DNA of 64,000 nt, from positions 5,480,431 through 5,544,430 of the forward strand of contig NZ_LT575476.1 in assembly GCF_900086655.1 (NCBI RefSeq). The letters run 5' to 3'. Shown here piece by piece: positions 51,880 through 60,165 of the stretch. The notes under the pieces were generated by a model. That model saw only the letters and a list, made by a program, of their open reading frames with translations, was not told where the DNA came from and did no database searches. A program made the position numbers and the translations under genes. How positions within the stretch are numbered: position 1 is the stretch's first letter; each line of letters opens with the position of its first letter. Source of the stretch: Paenibacillus tuaregi (GTDB taxonomy: Bacteria > Bacillota > Bacilli > Paenibacillales > Paenibacillaceae).

Positions 51880-52077
51880 ATGGGTGAGCAGACCGAATAC
51901 GAACCAGGGGATAAAGCCCCGAATCCCGGCATTTATACCGAGGTAGGCGAAGCGCGGAGCTTCCATACTCAAATTCAAAATCCGAAACGCATTAAGCTGG
52001 AGCGCGGAGAAACATTCCCGGATACCACGAACAAGAACAGAAAGTGGAAGAAGGCCGAGAAAGCCAGAGTTCACTAA
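51880..52077 (+). CDS. YjzC-like small protein
   Basis: 65 residues, hydrophilic: YEPGDKAPNPGIYTEVGE, then NPKRIKLERGETFPDTTN and a basic tail KNRKWKKAEKA. The PGDKAPN-G-Y-E-GE start and the IKL-GE-FP-TTN pattern fit the YjzC family of small Bacillales proteins with unknown function. AAAGGAG lies 11 bases before the ATG. A terminator follows at 52356 after a gap of about 280 bases that shows no clear gene. Confidence 0.8.
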   Translation: MGEQTEYEPGDKAPNPGIYTEVGEARSFHTQIQNPKRIKLERGETFPDTTNKNRKWKKAEKARVH

Positions 52078-52355
52078 AGTAACCGGTTGCGTTTTCCAGA
52101 ACCTATTCGTATATTCCACTCAGCTTCTGCACATTCTATATTCAGACGGCGTACAAGAGAGGTGTGGTTCCGTTGGACCGTTTCAGCGAATCATCTGTTC
52201 AGGAGTCTTATTCACAACCAGTGTTCAGCATAATGTGAAGAAATATCTGACCTCTGTGAAGATGGGCGGATGTAAGCTTTGATTATCTGTGAAGGATCGT
52301 ATCCTGCATTTGTGTGAGAGAAGAATTCCATTCGTACGCCGTCAACCATAAAGAG

Positions 52356-52379
52356 GTCCCCATTCGGGGGCCTTTTTCC
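52356..52379 (+). terminator. Plus-strand terminator
   Basis: AGGTCCCC-ATTC-GGGGGCCT and TTTT, downstream of the YjzC-like gene. Confidence 0.75.
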
Positions 52380-52395
52380 TTAGATGGCTTCAACT

Positions 52396-52539
52396 TATAT
52401 AAGTTGGACAACTTGCTGCACGGATGAAGACTCCGGGTGAAATGTTCTTTTTCATTCACAAAAGCGAACACTACGCTTTTTTCGGAATCATTTCCCTTTT
52501 TTCCTAATTCCCTGATCCTTATTTAGTTCAACTTCTATA
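52396..52539. mobile_element. MITE-like hairpin repeat, copy 3
   Basis: 144 bases with terminal inverted repeats TATATAAGTTGGAC and (complement) TATAGAAGTTGAAC. The inside has GAAATGTTCTTT and AAAGCGAACACTACGCTTTTTTCGGAATCATT, clearly related to copies at 23859, 24201 and 62936. It stands between two terminators. Confidence 0.65.
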
Positions 52540-52549
52540 AATAAGCAAT

Positions 52550-52576
52550 AAAAAAGCCCCCGTCATCGACGGAGGC
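52550..52576 (-). terminator. Terminator of tRNA-Ser
   Basis: GCCTCCGTC-GAT-GACGGGGGC and six T on the minus strand, 19 bases after the tRNA. Confidence 0.85.
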
Positions 52577-52594
52577 GTTCATGTTCATATATGG

Positions 52595-52685
52595 TGGCGG
52601 AAAGAGTGGGATTCGAACCCACGCACGCCTTGCGACGCCTAGCTGATTTCGAGTCAGCCCCCTTGGGCCTCTTGGGTACCTTTCC
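52595..52685 (-). tRNA. tRNA-Ser (anticodon CGA)
   Basis: 91 nucleotides with encoded CCA. Acceptor stem GGAAAGG/TCTTTCC with a G discriminator, anticodon stem GCTGA/TCAGC around CTCGAAA (anticodon CGA, codon UCG), a long variable arm CGTC-GCAA-GGCG, and T arm GTGGG-TTCGAAT-CCCAC. The long variable arm marks a class II tRNA. Stands alone between its own promoter and terminator. Confidence 0.95.
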
Positions 52686-52697
52686 GCAGCATATAAC

Positions 52698-52726
52698 ATT
52701 GTAGCATAAACTATGTTATTTTGCAA
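52698..52726 (-). promoter_or_regulatory. Promoter of tRNA-Ser
   Basis: TTGCAA, a 17-base spacer and TACAAT with a TGC extension, 13 bases before the tRNA 5' end. Confidence 0.85.
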
Positions 52727-52754
52727 CCTTCTTAGTTGGCTGATTTTGCACTTT

Positions 52755-52807
52755 GCGAAGCTTACAGCACACGAGGTGGTGCTTCATGACGGCCGTCAAT
52801 GTTGCCA
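52755..52807. repeat. Dispersed short repeat, copy B
   Basis: Partner of the repeat at 12388, with the same orientation. Shared blocks GCGAAGC, CAGC, CACG, GTGG and CATGACGGC-GTCAA. It lies between the DUF951 gene and the tRNA promoter. Confidence 0.6.
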
Positions 52808-52839
52808 GGCCCCTGTGTTCAAGGATTCAGATTCAGCCC

Positions 52840-53073
52840 TTAAGTGAGGTCGTTCGGACTTGCGTCTGCACCCATCTCAGCCTCGGCAGACCGAAGAACC
52901 TTCTTCATGTTCTTCTCGAATTTGGCGCGCGGGATCAGCACGCTGTGCTTACATCCGACACACTTAATCCGGATATCCATTCCCATGCGGATGATCTCCA
53001 TTTCATTGCTGCCGCAAGGATGATTTTTTTTCATCTGTACGATATCGCCAAGCTGAAATACTTTGCGCTCCAA
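52840..53073 (-). CDS. yyzM: DUF951 (YyzM-like) small protein
   Basis: 77 residues with QLGDIVQMKKNHPCGSNEME and the IKCVGC site, giving three Cys in a zinc-ribbon-like pattern typical of DUF951. The start is TTG 53073 with AAAGGAG 10 bases upstream. Function unknown. It is directly downstream of the mscS-like gene (29 bases), in the conserved neighbourhood of rpsF. Confidence 0.9.
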   Translation of the reverse strand: MERKVFQLGDIVQMKKNHPCGSNEMEIIRMGMDIRIKCVGCKHSVLIPRAKFEKNMKKVLRSAEAEMGADASPNDLT

Positions 53074-53102
53074 ATCGATACAACTCCTTTACACCTATAA
53101 AT

Positions 53103-53993
53103 TTATCCGCCGTTGGCCTCAGACAACTGCCTCGCTTCAACCTCTTCCAACGCTTCCTTGGCATAGGTCTGGATTTGACGCTCCAGATCAGCACGGTTAC
53201 CAGGCAGCGTCTCCGCAATAATCCGCACCACATACTCACTTGATGTGATCGACTGAATACCTAACACATTTGGCACACTCACCATAGCCTCGGAGCTATC
53301 CTTAAGCTCCTGCATAGATTTGCGCAGAACCGCAAGGGAATCATCCAGCTTCTTCTGATTACTGAAGGGGATGTCAACCACAGCCAGCGCATTATTCAAG
53401 GAATAGTTGGTCACATTCGTGATCATGCCATTGGGAATAATGTGCACCTCTCCCGTCCAGCTGACCAGACGTGTGGTCCGAAGCCCGATAATTTCCACCG
53501 TCCCCTTAAGTGTTCCCGTCTGAATCACGTCACCCACAGCAAATTGATCCTCCAAGATGATAAAAAAACCAGTAATGACATCTTTCACGAGACTCTGGGC
53601 TCCAAATCCAACGGCCAAGCCGATAACGCCCGCTCCAGCCAGCAGCGGAGCCAGATTCACGCCGAACTCCTGAAGCAGGAGCATGATCATAATAAAATTA
53701 CTAGTGATAGTTATGATATTTTTCAGCAGGGCCCCTACGGTGACAAAGCGCCGCGGATTCAAGTTAATCCGGCTTTCTTCATGCCGCTCCAGCGAGTGGT
53801 CAATAAACTTAAAGACAATGCGGATAAATAACCGCGTTATTACCATGATAAGAATTATTCTTAGGCAGGAAAACATAAGCTTTTCCCACATATCTACATC
53901 CGTGAACCAGTTCCAAATCTTGTCCTTTAAAGTCAGTACACCCTTAAACGCTTTATCTGCTGCGCCATCCGAATTGTTCAATGGAAAGTACAT
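53103..53993 (-). CDS. Small-conductance mechanosensitive channel (MscS family)
   Basis: 296 residues. Three membrane helices, with the pore helix LLAGAGVIGLAVGFGAQSLVKDVITG (Gly/Ala packing) followed by the beta domain (FAVGDVIQTGTLKGTVEIIGLRTT, IPNGMITNVTNYS) and a C-terminal alpha/beta part. Opens under membrane tension to release solutes after hypo-osmotic shock. ATG 53993 has AGGAGGGGG upstream; the longer TTG start is discarded. Confidence 0.93.
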   Translation of the reverse strand: MYFPLNNSDGAADKAFKGVLTLKDKIWNWFTDVDMWEKLMFSCLRIILIMVITRLFIRIVFKFIDHSLERHEESRINLNPRRFVTVGALLKNIITITSNFIMIMLLLQEFGVNLAPLLAGAGVIGLAVGFGAQSLVKDVITGFFIILEDQFAVGDVIQTGTLKGTVEIIGLRTTRLVSWTGEVHIIPNGMITNVTNYSLNNALAVVDIPFSNQKKLDDSLAVLRKSMQELKDSSEAMVSVPNVLGIQSITSSEYVVRIIAETLPGNRADLERQIQTYAKEALEEVEARQLSEANGG

Positions 53994-54047
53994 GGCTCCC
54001 CCTCCTGCTTCCAACCTCCGCCTTTCTTTACGTCCTCTATGGCGGCT

Positions 54048-54311
54048 TTAGTCTATATTTATATCAATGTTAACATAACCCCTGCCATCTTTCGAATATA
54101 TCCCCCGGATCTCTACGGTTTCTTCCAGGACAATCCGCTGAACCCTTGGCAGATCCACTCTGTCAAATTGAATAGACAGTGCACAGCCGGCTGTAATCTC
54201 CTTCGGTGTGGGAAACAGGTCGATCTCAATCTCCGCATATTCCAGCAGCATTTCCGCCCGCAGCGCCTGCTGTGTAGAGTCAAAAGCCATAACCAGCCAG
54301 TTATCCATCAT
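54048..54311 (-). CDS. DUF3343 protein, putative Se/S carrier
   Basis: 87 residues. WLVMAFDSTQQALRAEMLLEY followed by DLFPTPKEITAGCALSIQF matches the DUF3343 family, a small YedF/TusA-associated fold with a Cys in the GCALSI motif. ATG 54311 has AAAGGGG seven bases upstream, so 19 further codons are discarded. A cysteine desulfurase lies in the same direction at 55564. This supports a sulfur or selenium transfer role (inference). Confidence 0.75.
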   Translation of the reverse strand: MMDNWLVMAFDSTQQALRAEMLLEYAEIEIDLFPTPKEITAGCALSIQFDRVDLPRVQRIVLEETVEIRGIYSKDGRGYVNIDINID

Positions 54312-54456
54312 CAGAATACCCCTTTGCTTCCAAACTTCAAAATACCCTGCGAGTATAAAATCTTCCATACATTCATATACTGACTACTATACAAGTTAGA
54401 GTCCATAGGCTATTCAGAAGTTTATTCTTCTTATATTGAATGGAAAGGAAGATACT

Positions 54457-55110
54457 ATGTCCCCTACAGATCCAACTCATGCTGCTCAAGAGACACCTTA
54501 TTTAAAAATCCCCCACACTGAGCCTGGCATACATTCGGCTATTATCCATCGGCTTCTTCTCCATTTCACCAAGCTCTCTTCCAGGCAAGATATCGTAATC
54601 GTATGTATTGGCACTGACCGTTCTACAGGGGACTGTCTAGGCCCTCTGGTAGGCACCGCCTTATCCAAGCTTCAAAGCGGCAGCTATCATTTATACGGAA
54701 CACTCGAGGAACCCGTACATGCCATGAATCTTCAAGATACCCTTCTTCATATTCAGCAGGTTCACGAGAACCCTTTTGTCATAGGAATAGACGCTTGTCT
54801 TGGCCAATCTTCCAGTGTGGGATGCATCCAGGTAGTGCAGGGCCCTCTGCGTCCTGGTGCCGGGGTAAATAAAGAACTGCCGCCGGTTGGCGATATCCAT
54901 CTTACAGGCATCGTCAATGTCGGCGGCTTTATGGAATATTTTGTGCTGCAGAACACCAGATTAAGTCTGGTCATGCGTCTATCTGACATCATTGCGACCA
55001 GCCTGTTCGCCGCCATTAAAGAATGGAATCGAAGCTTTAAGCCTCTTGCCCGGCGAGACGAATGGCGTCCTTTTCCTCAGGAGATAATGAATAAGGCGAA
55101 TCTCCACTAA
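54457..55110 (+). CDS. yyaC: Spore protein YyaC (GPR-like protease fold)
   Basis: 217 residues of the DUF1256/YyaC family: IVIVCIGTDRSTGDCLGPLVG, VIGIDACLGQSSSVGCIQV and GDIHLTGIVNVGGFMEYF. The fold is related to the germination protease GPR, and members are made during sporulation. ATG 54457 has AAAGGAAG just upstream. The last 74 bases overlap the convergent DUF4446 gene. Confidence 0.88.
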   Translation: MSPTDPTHAAQETPYLKIPHTEPGIHSAIIHRLLLHFTKLSSRQDIVIVCIGTDRSTGDCLGPLVGTALSKLQSGSYHLYGTLEEPVHAMNLQDTLLHIQQVHENPFVIGIDACLGQSSSVGCIQVVQGPLRPGAGVNKELPPVGDIHLTGIVNVGGFMEYFVLQNTRLSLVMRLSDIIATSLFAAIKEWNRSFKPLARRDEWRPFPQEIMNKANLH

Positions 55111-55537
55111 CTACGGGCTTGGCATATACATAGGAGCCCTCCCGGCTGTAAATCCCGGTCAGTACTACCCCATCCAGCTGATTATCAACAAAAGCGACAG
55201 AAAAGCTTAGCTCGTTGCCACGTTCTTCAAAGGCATTATAACGCTTAATGCCTATTTTTGCTTTTTGCTTCGGGAGGAGCTTGTGGATGGACTGCAGTTG
55301 CCGCTGCTGTTCTCCCTGCTCATCCTCAATTTGATCCATCTGCACTTTAAGATCAATCAATAAAGTCTCCAGGTTCTCAACGCCCGCACCAGCCATCATT
55401 ACTTCATATTTCCGGCGCATCTTCTTCAGCTTGCTGCCCTGTACGATATTCCAGATGAGAAATAAGATAAACAACAGTGCGGTACCTACGATGATTAATC
55501 CCAATTGCTCGCTGACTAGTTTATTCCACTCCCACAT
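55037..55537 (-). CDS. DUF4446 membrane protein
   Basis: 166 residues. One N-terminal helix (LGLIIVGTALLFILFLIWNIV) is followed by a coiled coil (about 35-85) and a beta-rich C-terminal domain (AFEERGNELSFSVAFVDNQLDGVVLTGI), which is the DUF4446 pattern found beside yyaC and spo0J in Firmicutes. It lies 26 bases downstream of the cysteine desulfurase gene and overlaps yyaC at the 3' end. Confidence 0.88.
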   Translation of the reverse strand: MWEWNKLVSEQLGLIIVGTALLFILFLIWNIVQGSKLKKMRRKYEVMMAGAGVENLETLLIDLKVQMDQIEDEQGEQQRQLQSIHKLLPKQKAKIGIKRYNAFEERGNELSFSVAFVDNQLDGVVLTGIYSREGSYVYAKPVVSGDSPYSLSPEEKDAIRLAGQEA

Positions 55538-55563
55538 GCCTGGCTCTACCCCTCTATAATAAT

Positions 55564-56709
55564 CTATGACTTATATATCTCCTGCATGGCCGTGATCAAC
55601 GCCTGAACTTCCTCTACCGTTGTGTTATATCCGACGCTCGCTCTCACAGCCCCGCTCTGAAGTGTACCCGCTGTCTCATGTCCAAGCGGAGTACAATGAA
55701 AACCAGCCCTCACAGCAATTTGATAATTGCGGTCTAACTTGAATGCAACCTCTGCTGCATCCATATTCTCCACGTTAAAAGATACAATACCCGTTCTTGG
55801 CTTGCCCAATGCGGGACCAAGTATGTGTATTCCAGGAATCTCAGCCAATCCCTTCATGATCAGCTGGGTCAGCATCCACTCATGCTTATGGATGTTATCC
55901 ACGCCCACAGACAACACTTCACCTACCCCTTCTCCCAAGCCGGCTATTCCAGGGGTGTTAGGTGTCCCCGCTTCATATCGGTCCGGCCGGACTGAAGGCT
56001 GCTCCAGCTCTTCCGACTGGCTTCCGGTCCCGCCATGCAAATGGGGAACCAAATCAATTTCCGGGCTAATGTAGAGCCCACCCGTTCCCTGAGGTCCCAA
56101 GAGTGCTTTATGCCCGGGGAAAGCCAATAGATCAATGCCCATGTCCCCCACATCGATGGAATACGCACCAGCGGTCTGGGCAGCATCGACCAGCAGTAAA
56201 GCCCCATTCTTATGAGCCAACTTAGAAATTTCCTTAACAGGAGTAATACTTCCCAGCAGATTGGAGCTATGGCTGCAGACAACCAGTCTTGTATTATTGG
56301 ACATAAAACTACGTTCGAACCCCACCAGATCAATCTTTCCTTCTTGATCCGCAGCTATATAATCAACCTTAACCCCGTATGCCCTCTTTAGAAACTCCAA
56401 CGGCCTACGGACAGAATTATGCTCCACCATTGTAGCTATCACATGATCTCCTGGCCTTAACAGCCCTTTGATCGCTAGATTCAGGGCACTGGTAGTATTG
56501 GAAGTAAATGCAATATCTGCTGGATTCTTAACATTAAGCAGCTGTGCTATACGGCTTCGCGTCCGCATCAGAACCCGGCCCGCCTGTATTGCCATCCCAT
56601 GGGTACCACGTCCAGGATTGGTTGTGCCGCTGGTAAGAACTTCCTGAACGGCTTGAATAACACCTGCCGGTTTGGGCCATGAGGTAGCTGCATGATCCAG
56701 GTAAATCAT
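55564..56709 (-). CDS. Cysteine desulfurase family aminotransferase
   Basis: A 381-residue class V PLP enzyme. The PLP Lys201 is in AFPGHKALLGPQG, and the active-site Cys339 is in AGFHCTPLGHETAGT. Other marks are IYLDHAATSWPKP and LLVDAAQTAG. It matches the Firmicutes EF_2568-type family, often beside DUF3343 genes, that removes S (or Se) from cysteine (selenocysteine). GAGAGGAAG stands next to the ATG. Order: desulfurase, DUF4446, then DUF3343. Confidence 0.87.
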   Translation of the reverse strand: MIYLDHAATSWPKPAGVIQAVQEVLTSGTTNPGRGTHGMAIQAGRVLMRTRSRIAQLLNVKNPADIAFTSNTTSALNLAIKGLLRPGDHVIATMVEHNSVRRPLEFLKRAYGVKVDYIAADQEGKIDLVGFERSFMSNNTRLVVCSHSSNLLGSITPVKEISKLAHKNGALLLVDAAQTAGAYSIDVGDMGIDLLAFPGHKALLGPQGTGGLYISPEIDLVPHLHGGTGSQSEELEQPSVRPDRYEAGTPNTPGIAGLGEGVGEVLSVGVDNIHKHEWMLTQLIMKGLAEIPGIHILGPALGKPRTGIVSFNVENMDAAEVAFKLDRNYQIAVRAGFHCTPLGHETAGTLQSGAVRASVGYNTTVEEVQALITAMQEIYKS

Positions 56710-56809
56710 CTTCCTCTCACCCTCCCCCTCTGCTCACTTCAATCTTTGACTTTAAGATCAAGAAAGACATACCCCTGCCCCTGACTACAAGGAGAGATAT
56801 GTCAATCCA

Positions 56810-57655
56810 TCATTGAAGCATGTCAAGTAATCGCTGTAGATCCTGTTGGCTGAAGTAGTTAATTTCGATCTTTCCTTTGTCCTTAGATGACTTGATTTTG
56901 ACCGTTGTCTTGAAACGTTCCCGCAAACTTTCTTCTACTTCTTCAATATAAGGGTCCCGTTTCTTAGTTGCAACTTTCACTTTTGCTGCGTCCAGCTTCT
57001 TACGATCTAATTGCTGAACCGCATCCTCAAGTTCTCTAACACTCCACTCATTCTCAATACACTGCTTAGCAAGCTGTTTAATCATAGTCGCATCCTTCAA
57101 TCCAACTATGGCTCTTGCATGCCCCATAGATAATGTTCCACGTGAAACATAATCCTTCACCTCTTCAGGTAGAGCTAGCAAGCGAAGGAAGTTGGCAATA
57201 TGAGAACGCGACTTTCCTACCTTTAAAGATAACTCCTCCTGTGTGAGATCAAACTGATCCATTAGCCCCTGATAAGCGACTGCAATTTCCATTGCATTTA
57301 AATTCTCACGCTGAAGGTTCTCAATCAATGCAATTTCCATAACCTGTTGATCGGTAAAATTTCTCACTACAGCAGGCACGGTTGTGTTGCCGCAATATTG
57401 AGAAGCTCTAAACCGGCGCTCCCCGGCAATAATCTCGTAGCCCTTGAGAACACTTCGTACAATAATAGGTTGAATAACACCATGCTGACGAATCGATTCC
57501 GCAAGATCACGAATGGCTTCCTCATCAAAAGTTTTACGTGGCTGGTATGGATTCGCCCGAAGTTGATTAAGGGGGATTTCGACCACCTTATCGTCCTCAC
57601 TCACAGTAAGCGATGGAATCAACGCATCAAGACCTTTTCCCAGGCGCTTACTCAT
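56810..57655 (-). CDS. spo0J: Chromosome partitioning protein Spo0J/ParB
   Basis: 281 residues. The N-terminal CTPase/ParB domain has IPLNQLRANPYQPRKTFD and the GERRFRAS motif, followed by the helix-turn-helix (LTQEELSLKVGKSRSHIANFLRLL) and a C-terminal dimer domain. It loads SMC at parS sites and helps origin segregation. A perfect parS lies inside its gene at 57134. Its start overlaps the soj stop by eight bases. A weak terminator-like stem GACATA/TATGTC lies at 56766-56803. Confidence 0.96.
   Translation of the reverse strand: MSKRLGKGLDALIPSLTVSEDDKVVEIPLNQLRANPYQPRKTFDEEAIRDLAESIRQHGVIQPIIVRSVLKGYEIIAGERRFRASQYCGNTTVPAVVRNFTDQQVMEIALIENLQRENLNAMEIAVAYQGLMDQFDLTQEELSLKVGKSRSHIANFLRLLALPEEVKDYVSRGTLSMGHARAIVGLKDATMIKQLAKQCIENEWSVRELEDAVQQLDRKKLDAAKVKVATKKRDPYIEEVEESLRERFKTTVKIKSSKDKGKIEINYFSQQDLQRLLDMLQ
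57134..57149. promoter_or_regulatory. parS site inside spo0J
   Basis: TGTTCCACGTGAAACA is a full match to the Bacillales parS consensus. Bacillus subtilis also has a parS within spo0J. Confidence 0.95.
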
Positions 57656-58409
57656 AAGAAATCACTTCCTTTGCCAATTCTAGATACACTTCTGCCCCTT
57701 TGGAGCGAGGGTCGTACGTAATAATTGACTGACCGTGCGAAGGCGCTTCACTAAGTCTGACATTTCTCGGAATAACAGTTTTATATACCTTCTGCTGGAA
57801 ATACTTCTTCACTTCTTCAATAACCTGAATACCAAGATTTGTTCTTGCATCAAACATGGTAAGAAGCACACCTTCGATCTGCAACGAGGTATTCAGATGC
57901 TTCTGAACAAGACGTACCGTATTAAGCAGTTGGCTGAGTCCCTCAAGAGCATAATACTCACATTGAATCGGGATCAGCACCGAATCGGCAGCTGTCAGTG
58001 AGTTAATCGTAAGAATACCAAGCGAAGGAGGACAATCGATAATAATATAATCGTATTGGCTCTTCACCATCTGCAGCGACTTCTTCAGTCTCACCTCACG
58101 CGAAATGGTGGGAACAAGTTCAATCTCAGCACCCGCAAGCTGAATGGTTGCCGGAATCATATCTAACCCTTCAATTTGCGTTGAAGTGATGGCTTCTTTA
58201 GGATGAACCTCGTTAATTAAAACATCATATATGCAATTGGCAACGTCCGCTTTATTTATACCAATACCGCTGGTTGTATTTCCTTGAGGGTCTATGTCCA
58301 CAAGTAAAACTTTCTTCCCCAACGTAGCCAGCCCGGCTCCCAAATTGACCGATGTTGTTGTTTTTCCTACACCGCCTTTTTGGTTGGCAATGGCAATGAT
58401 TTTAGACAA
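57648..58409 (-). CDS. soj: Chromosome partitioning ATPase Soj/ParA
   Basis: 253 residues with the deviant Walker A KIIAIANQKGGVGKTTTSVN, switch IDPQGNTTSG and IIIDCPPSLGILTINSL. It regulates DnaA and works with Spo0J. TTG 58409 is preferred because the length equals that of B. subtilis Soj and GAGGTG lies six bases upstream; GTG 58418 overlaps that site. Confidence 0.95.
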   Translation of the reverse strand: MSKIIAIANQKGGVGKTTTSVNLGAGLATLGKKVLLVDIDPQGNTTSGIGINKADVANCIYDVLINEVHPKEAITSTQIEGLDMIPATIQLAGAEIELVPTISREVRLKKSLQMVKSQYDYIIIDCPPSLGILTINSLTAADSVLIPIQCEYYALEGLSQLLNTVRLVQKHLNTSLQIEGVLLTMFDARTNLGIQVIEEVKKYFQQKVYKTVIPRNVRLSEAPSHGQSIITYDPRSKGAEVYLELAKEVISYE

Positions 58410-58914
58410 CCTGTTCACCTCAATATTATTTAAAAATCTTCTTGTAGATCCATACAGAATACAGGCTGTGCGGAAGCTGGAAAACGATTTAAGCTAAACT
58501 GTTCAAATAGGATGACTGATTAATACAGAAAATCTCAATAGTGAAATTTCAGGACCAATCCTTTTCGTGAGTAAAATGTTCCTTTCGTCGTTGTGCCTCG
58601 GCTTCTTGATCCCATGGCTAGTCATACAATAGAAATCTACTTGCCAAAGCAGCCACTTACGTTACAAAGGATCACTTACTCCCTGCCAGTAGTCACTGTT
58701 CATCACTATCAGACAATTCACCCTGTATCAGCATAGCTGACCTAGAGTGTAATGTCGTCTGCCTTATTCAACTTGAACACCCTAGTCCTCTTCCCCAAGC
58801 ATCTCGGTTAAGCCTATCATATCTGTACAACTATGCCAGTCAACACCAAGAAGCAGCTACAAAAAGACAGAAAAAGCGGCTCTGCCGCCGCCTTCTAGCG
58901 CAAATTTGCCCGTT
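58410..58914. other. Gene-free stretch between soj and noc
   Basis: No gene seen. It holds a degraded piece of the hairpin repeat family at about 58563-58610 (GAGTAAAATGTTCCTTTCGTCG) and a noc terminator near its right end. The soj promoter should lie here. Confidence 0.6.
58866..58888 (-). terminator. Terminator of noc
   Basis: GCGGC-AGA-GCCGC and TTTTT on the minus strand. Confidence 0.75.
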
Positions 58915-59730
58915 TTAGCGTTTGGGAATTTTGATTACGATTTCATAATGATCTTCATGATCTGTTTCAGCCGTCTTAATCTGCAAGCCGGATCCCGATA
59001 CCATATCAATGGATTGACGAATCGTATTTAAGGCCAGACGGACATCTTTAGTGAAAGAAATACGCTTTGATTTTTTGTTTTTAGCTACTTCTTTGTAGAA
59101 AGCAATTCTTGCCTCCGTCTGTTTGACATTTAAGTCTTTGGCAATAATCTCTTCCAGAATTTTGAGCTGCAATTCCTCGGTCTCCAGGGAGAGCAAGGCT
59201 CTTGCATGACGTTCTGTAATTTTACGTTCCATTAAAGCATTCTTCACGACTTCCGGCAGCTGAAGAAGACGTATCTTGTTTGCGATGGTAGACTGGCTCT
59301 TTCCAAGTCTCTGGGCCAGACTTTCCTGGGTTAATTGATGAAGATCAATGAGGTTCTGGTAAGCAATTGCTTCCTCAATTGAGGTCAGATTCTCACGCTG
59401 AAGGTTCTCGATCAATGCAATCGAGGCTGCTTGAGAATCATTGAAGTCCCGGATAATAGCAGGAATCGTCTCGATACCGAGCTTCCTAACCGCACGCCAA
59501 CGACGCTCACCTGCAATAATCTCATATTTCTCATTCCGGAGGCGAACCACAATGGGTTGAATGACGCCATGAGTCTTGATGGTCTGACACAACTCATCAA
59601 TCCGTTCATCGTCAAAGATTGTCCTTGGCTGATAAGGCCCGCTGACAATATTGTCCACCGGAAGCTGCTTCACTTCTTCCCCATGATTTCGTTCGGTCAA
59701 CCCAAACAATTTAGAAAATTGTTCTTTCAT
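58915..59730 (-). CDS. noc: Nucleoid occlusion protein Noc
   Basis: 271 residues, a ParB paralogue: MKEQFSKLFGL start (membrane-targeting amphipathic helix), IVSGPYQPRTIFDDERIDEL, GERRWRAVRKLGIETIPAI, helix-turn-helix LTQESLAQRLGKSQSTIANKI and the C-terminal ALNTIRQSIDMVSGSG. It prevents division over the nucleoid. ATG 59730 gives the N-terminal sequence known from Noc; the GTG at 59745 overlaps AGGTGG. Confidence 0.95.
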   Translation of the reverse strand: MKEQFSKLFGLTERNHGEEVKQLPVDNIVSGPYQPRTIFDDERIDELCQTIKTHGVIQPIVVRLRNEKYEIIAGERRWRAVRKLGIETIPAIIRDFNDSQAASIALIENLQRENLTSIEEAIAYQNLIDLHQLTQESLAQRLGKSQSTIANKIRLLQLPEVVKNALMERKITERHARALLSLETEELQLKILEEIIAKDLNVKQTEARIAFYKEVAKNKKSKRISFTKDVRLALNTIRQSIDMVSGSGLQIKTAETDHEDHYEIVIKIPKR

Positions 59731-60130
59731 TCCGTAGATTACCACCTAATTTCAAAGTAGCATAAGGCTCTCTAGCCTTATGATCTTCATTCCATGGGAA
59801 TGAGTTTAATGGCATCCTATAAGGTCCTTAAGTTACCTCAGGTCATGCGGGATATCCATCCCATTTCAGAAGGAAATTCGCTAGCTATACATATAATCTA
59901 TTCTATCACTTTTTCCTCTATAATCCTATTCTCTATCTTACCAGTTTCTATAGAATCATACCAGATTTCTGATAAATGCAGGTTTTGTAAACATGTTATG
60001 TATCATCACTTTGTATGAAACCAAGCTGCTCTTTTCCACCCTTTTATGAAATGGCGACTTCAGGGCATTTTAAAAAGTGAAATTTACTTTACTTCCTCAA
60101 GTATTTGTTTCACGTGGAACACAAAATATA
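59731..60130. other. Gene-free stretch between noc and rsmG with parS
   Basis: 400 bases with no gene; AT-rich, with pyrimidine runs at 59900-59960. It contains the parS at 60106. The noc promoter must be within it. Confidence 0.6.
60106..60121. promoter_or_regulatory. parS site between noc and rsmG
   Basis: TGTTTCACGTGGAACA is the exact complement of the parS sequence at 57134. Intergenic, directly after the rsmG terminator. Confidence 0.95.
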
Positions 60131-60165
60131 CCAAAAAAATCACCCCTAAATTAGAGGTGATTTTA
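60131..60165 (-). terminator. Terminator overlapping the rsmG stop codon
   Basis: AAATCACCTCTAA and TTAGGGGTGATTT with seven T. The left arm includes the last rsmG codons, so the coding end is part of the hairpin. Confidence 0.85.

Noticed and set aside
52160..52245. Short TTG frame after an AGAGGTG site downstream of the YjzC-like gene
   Set aside because: Only 21 codons, no recognisable product, no conservation evidence available.
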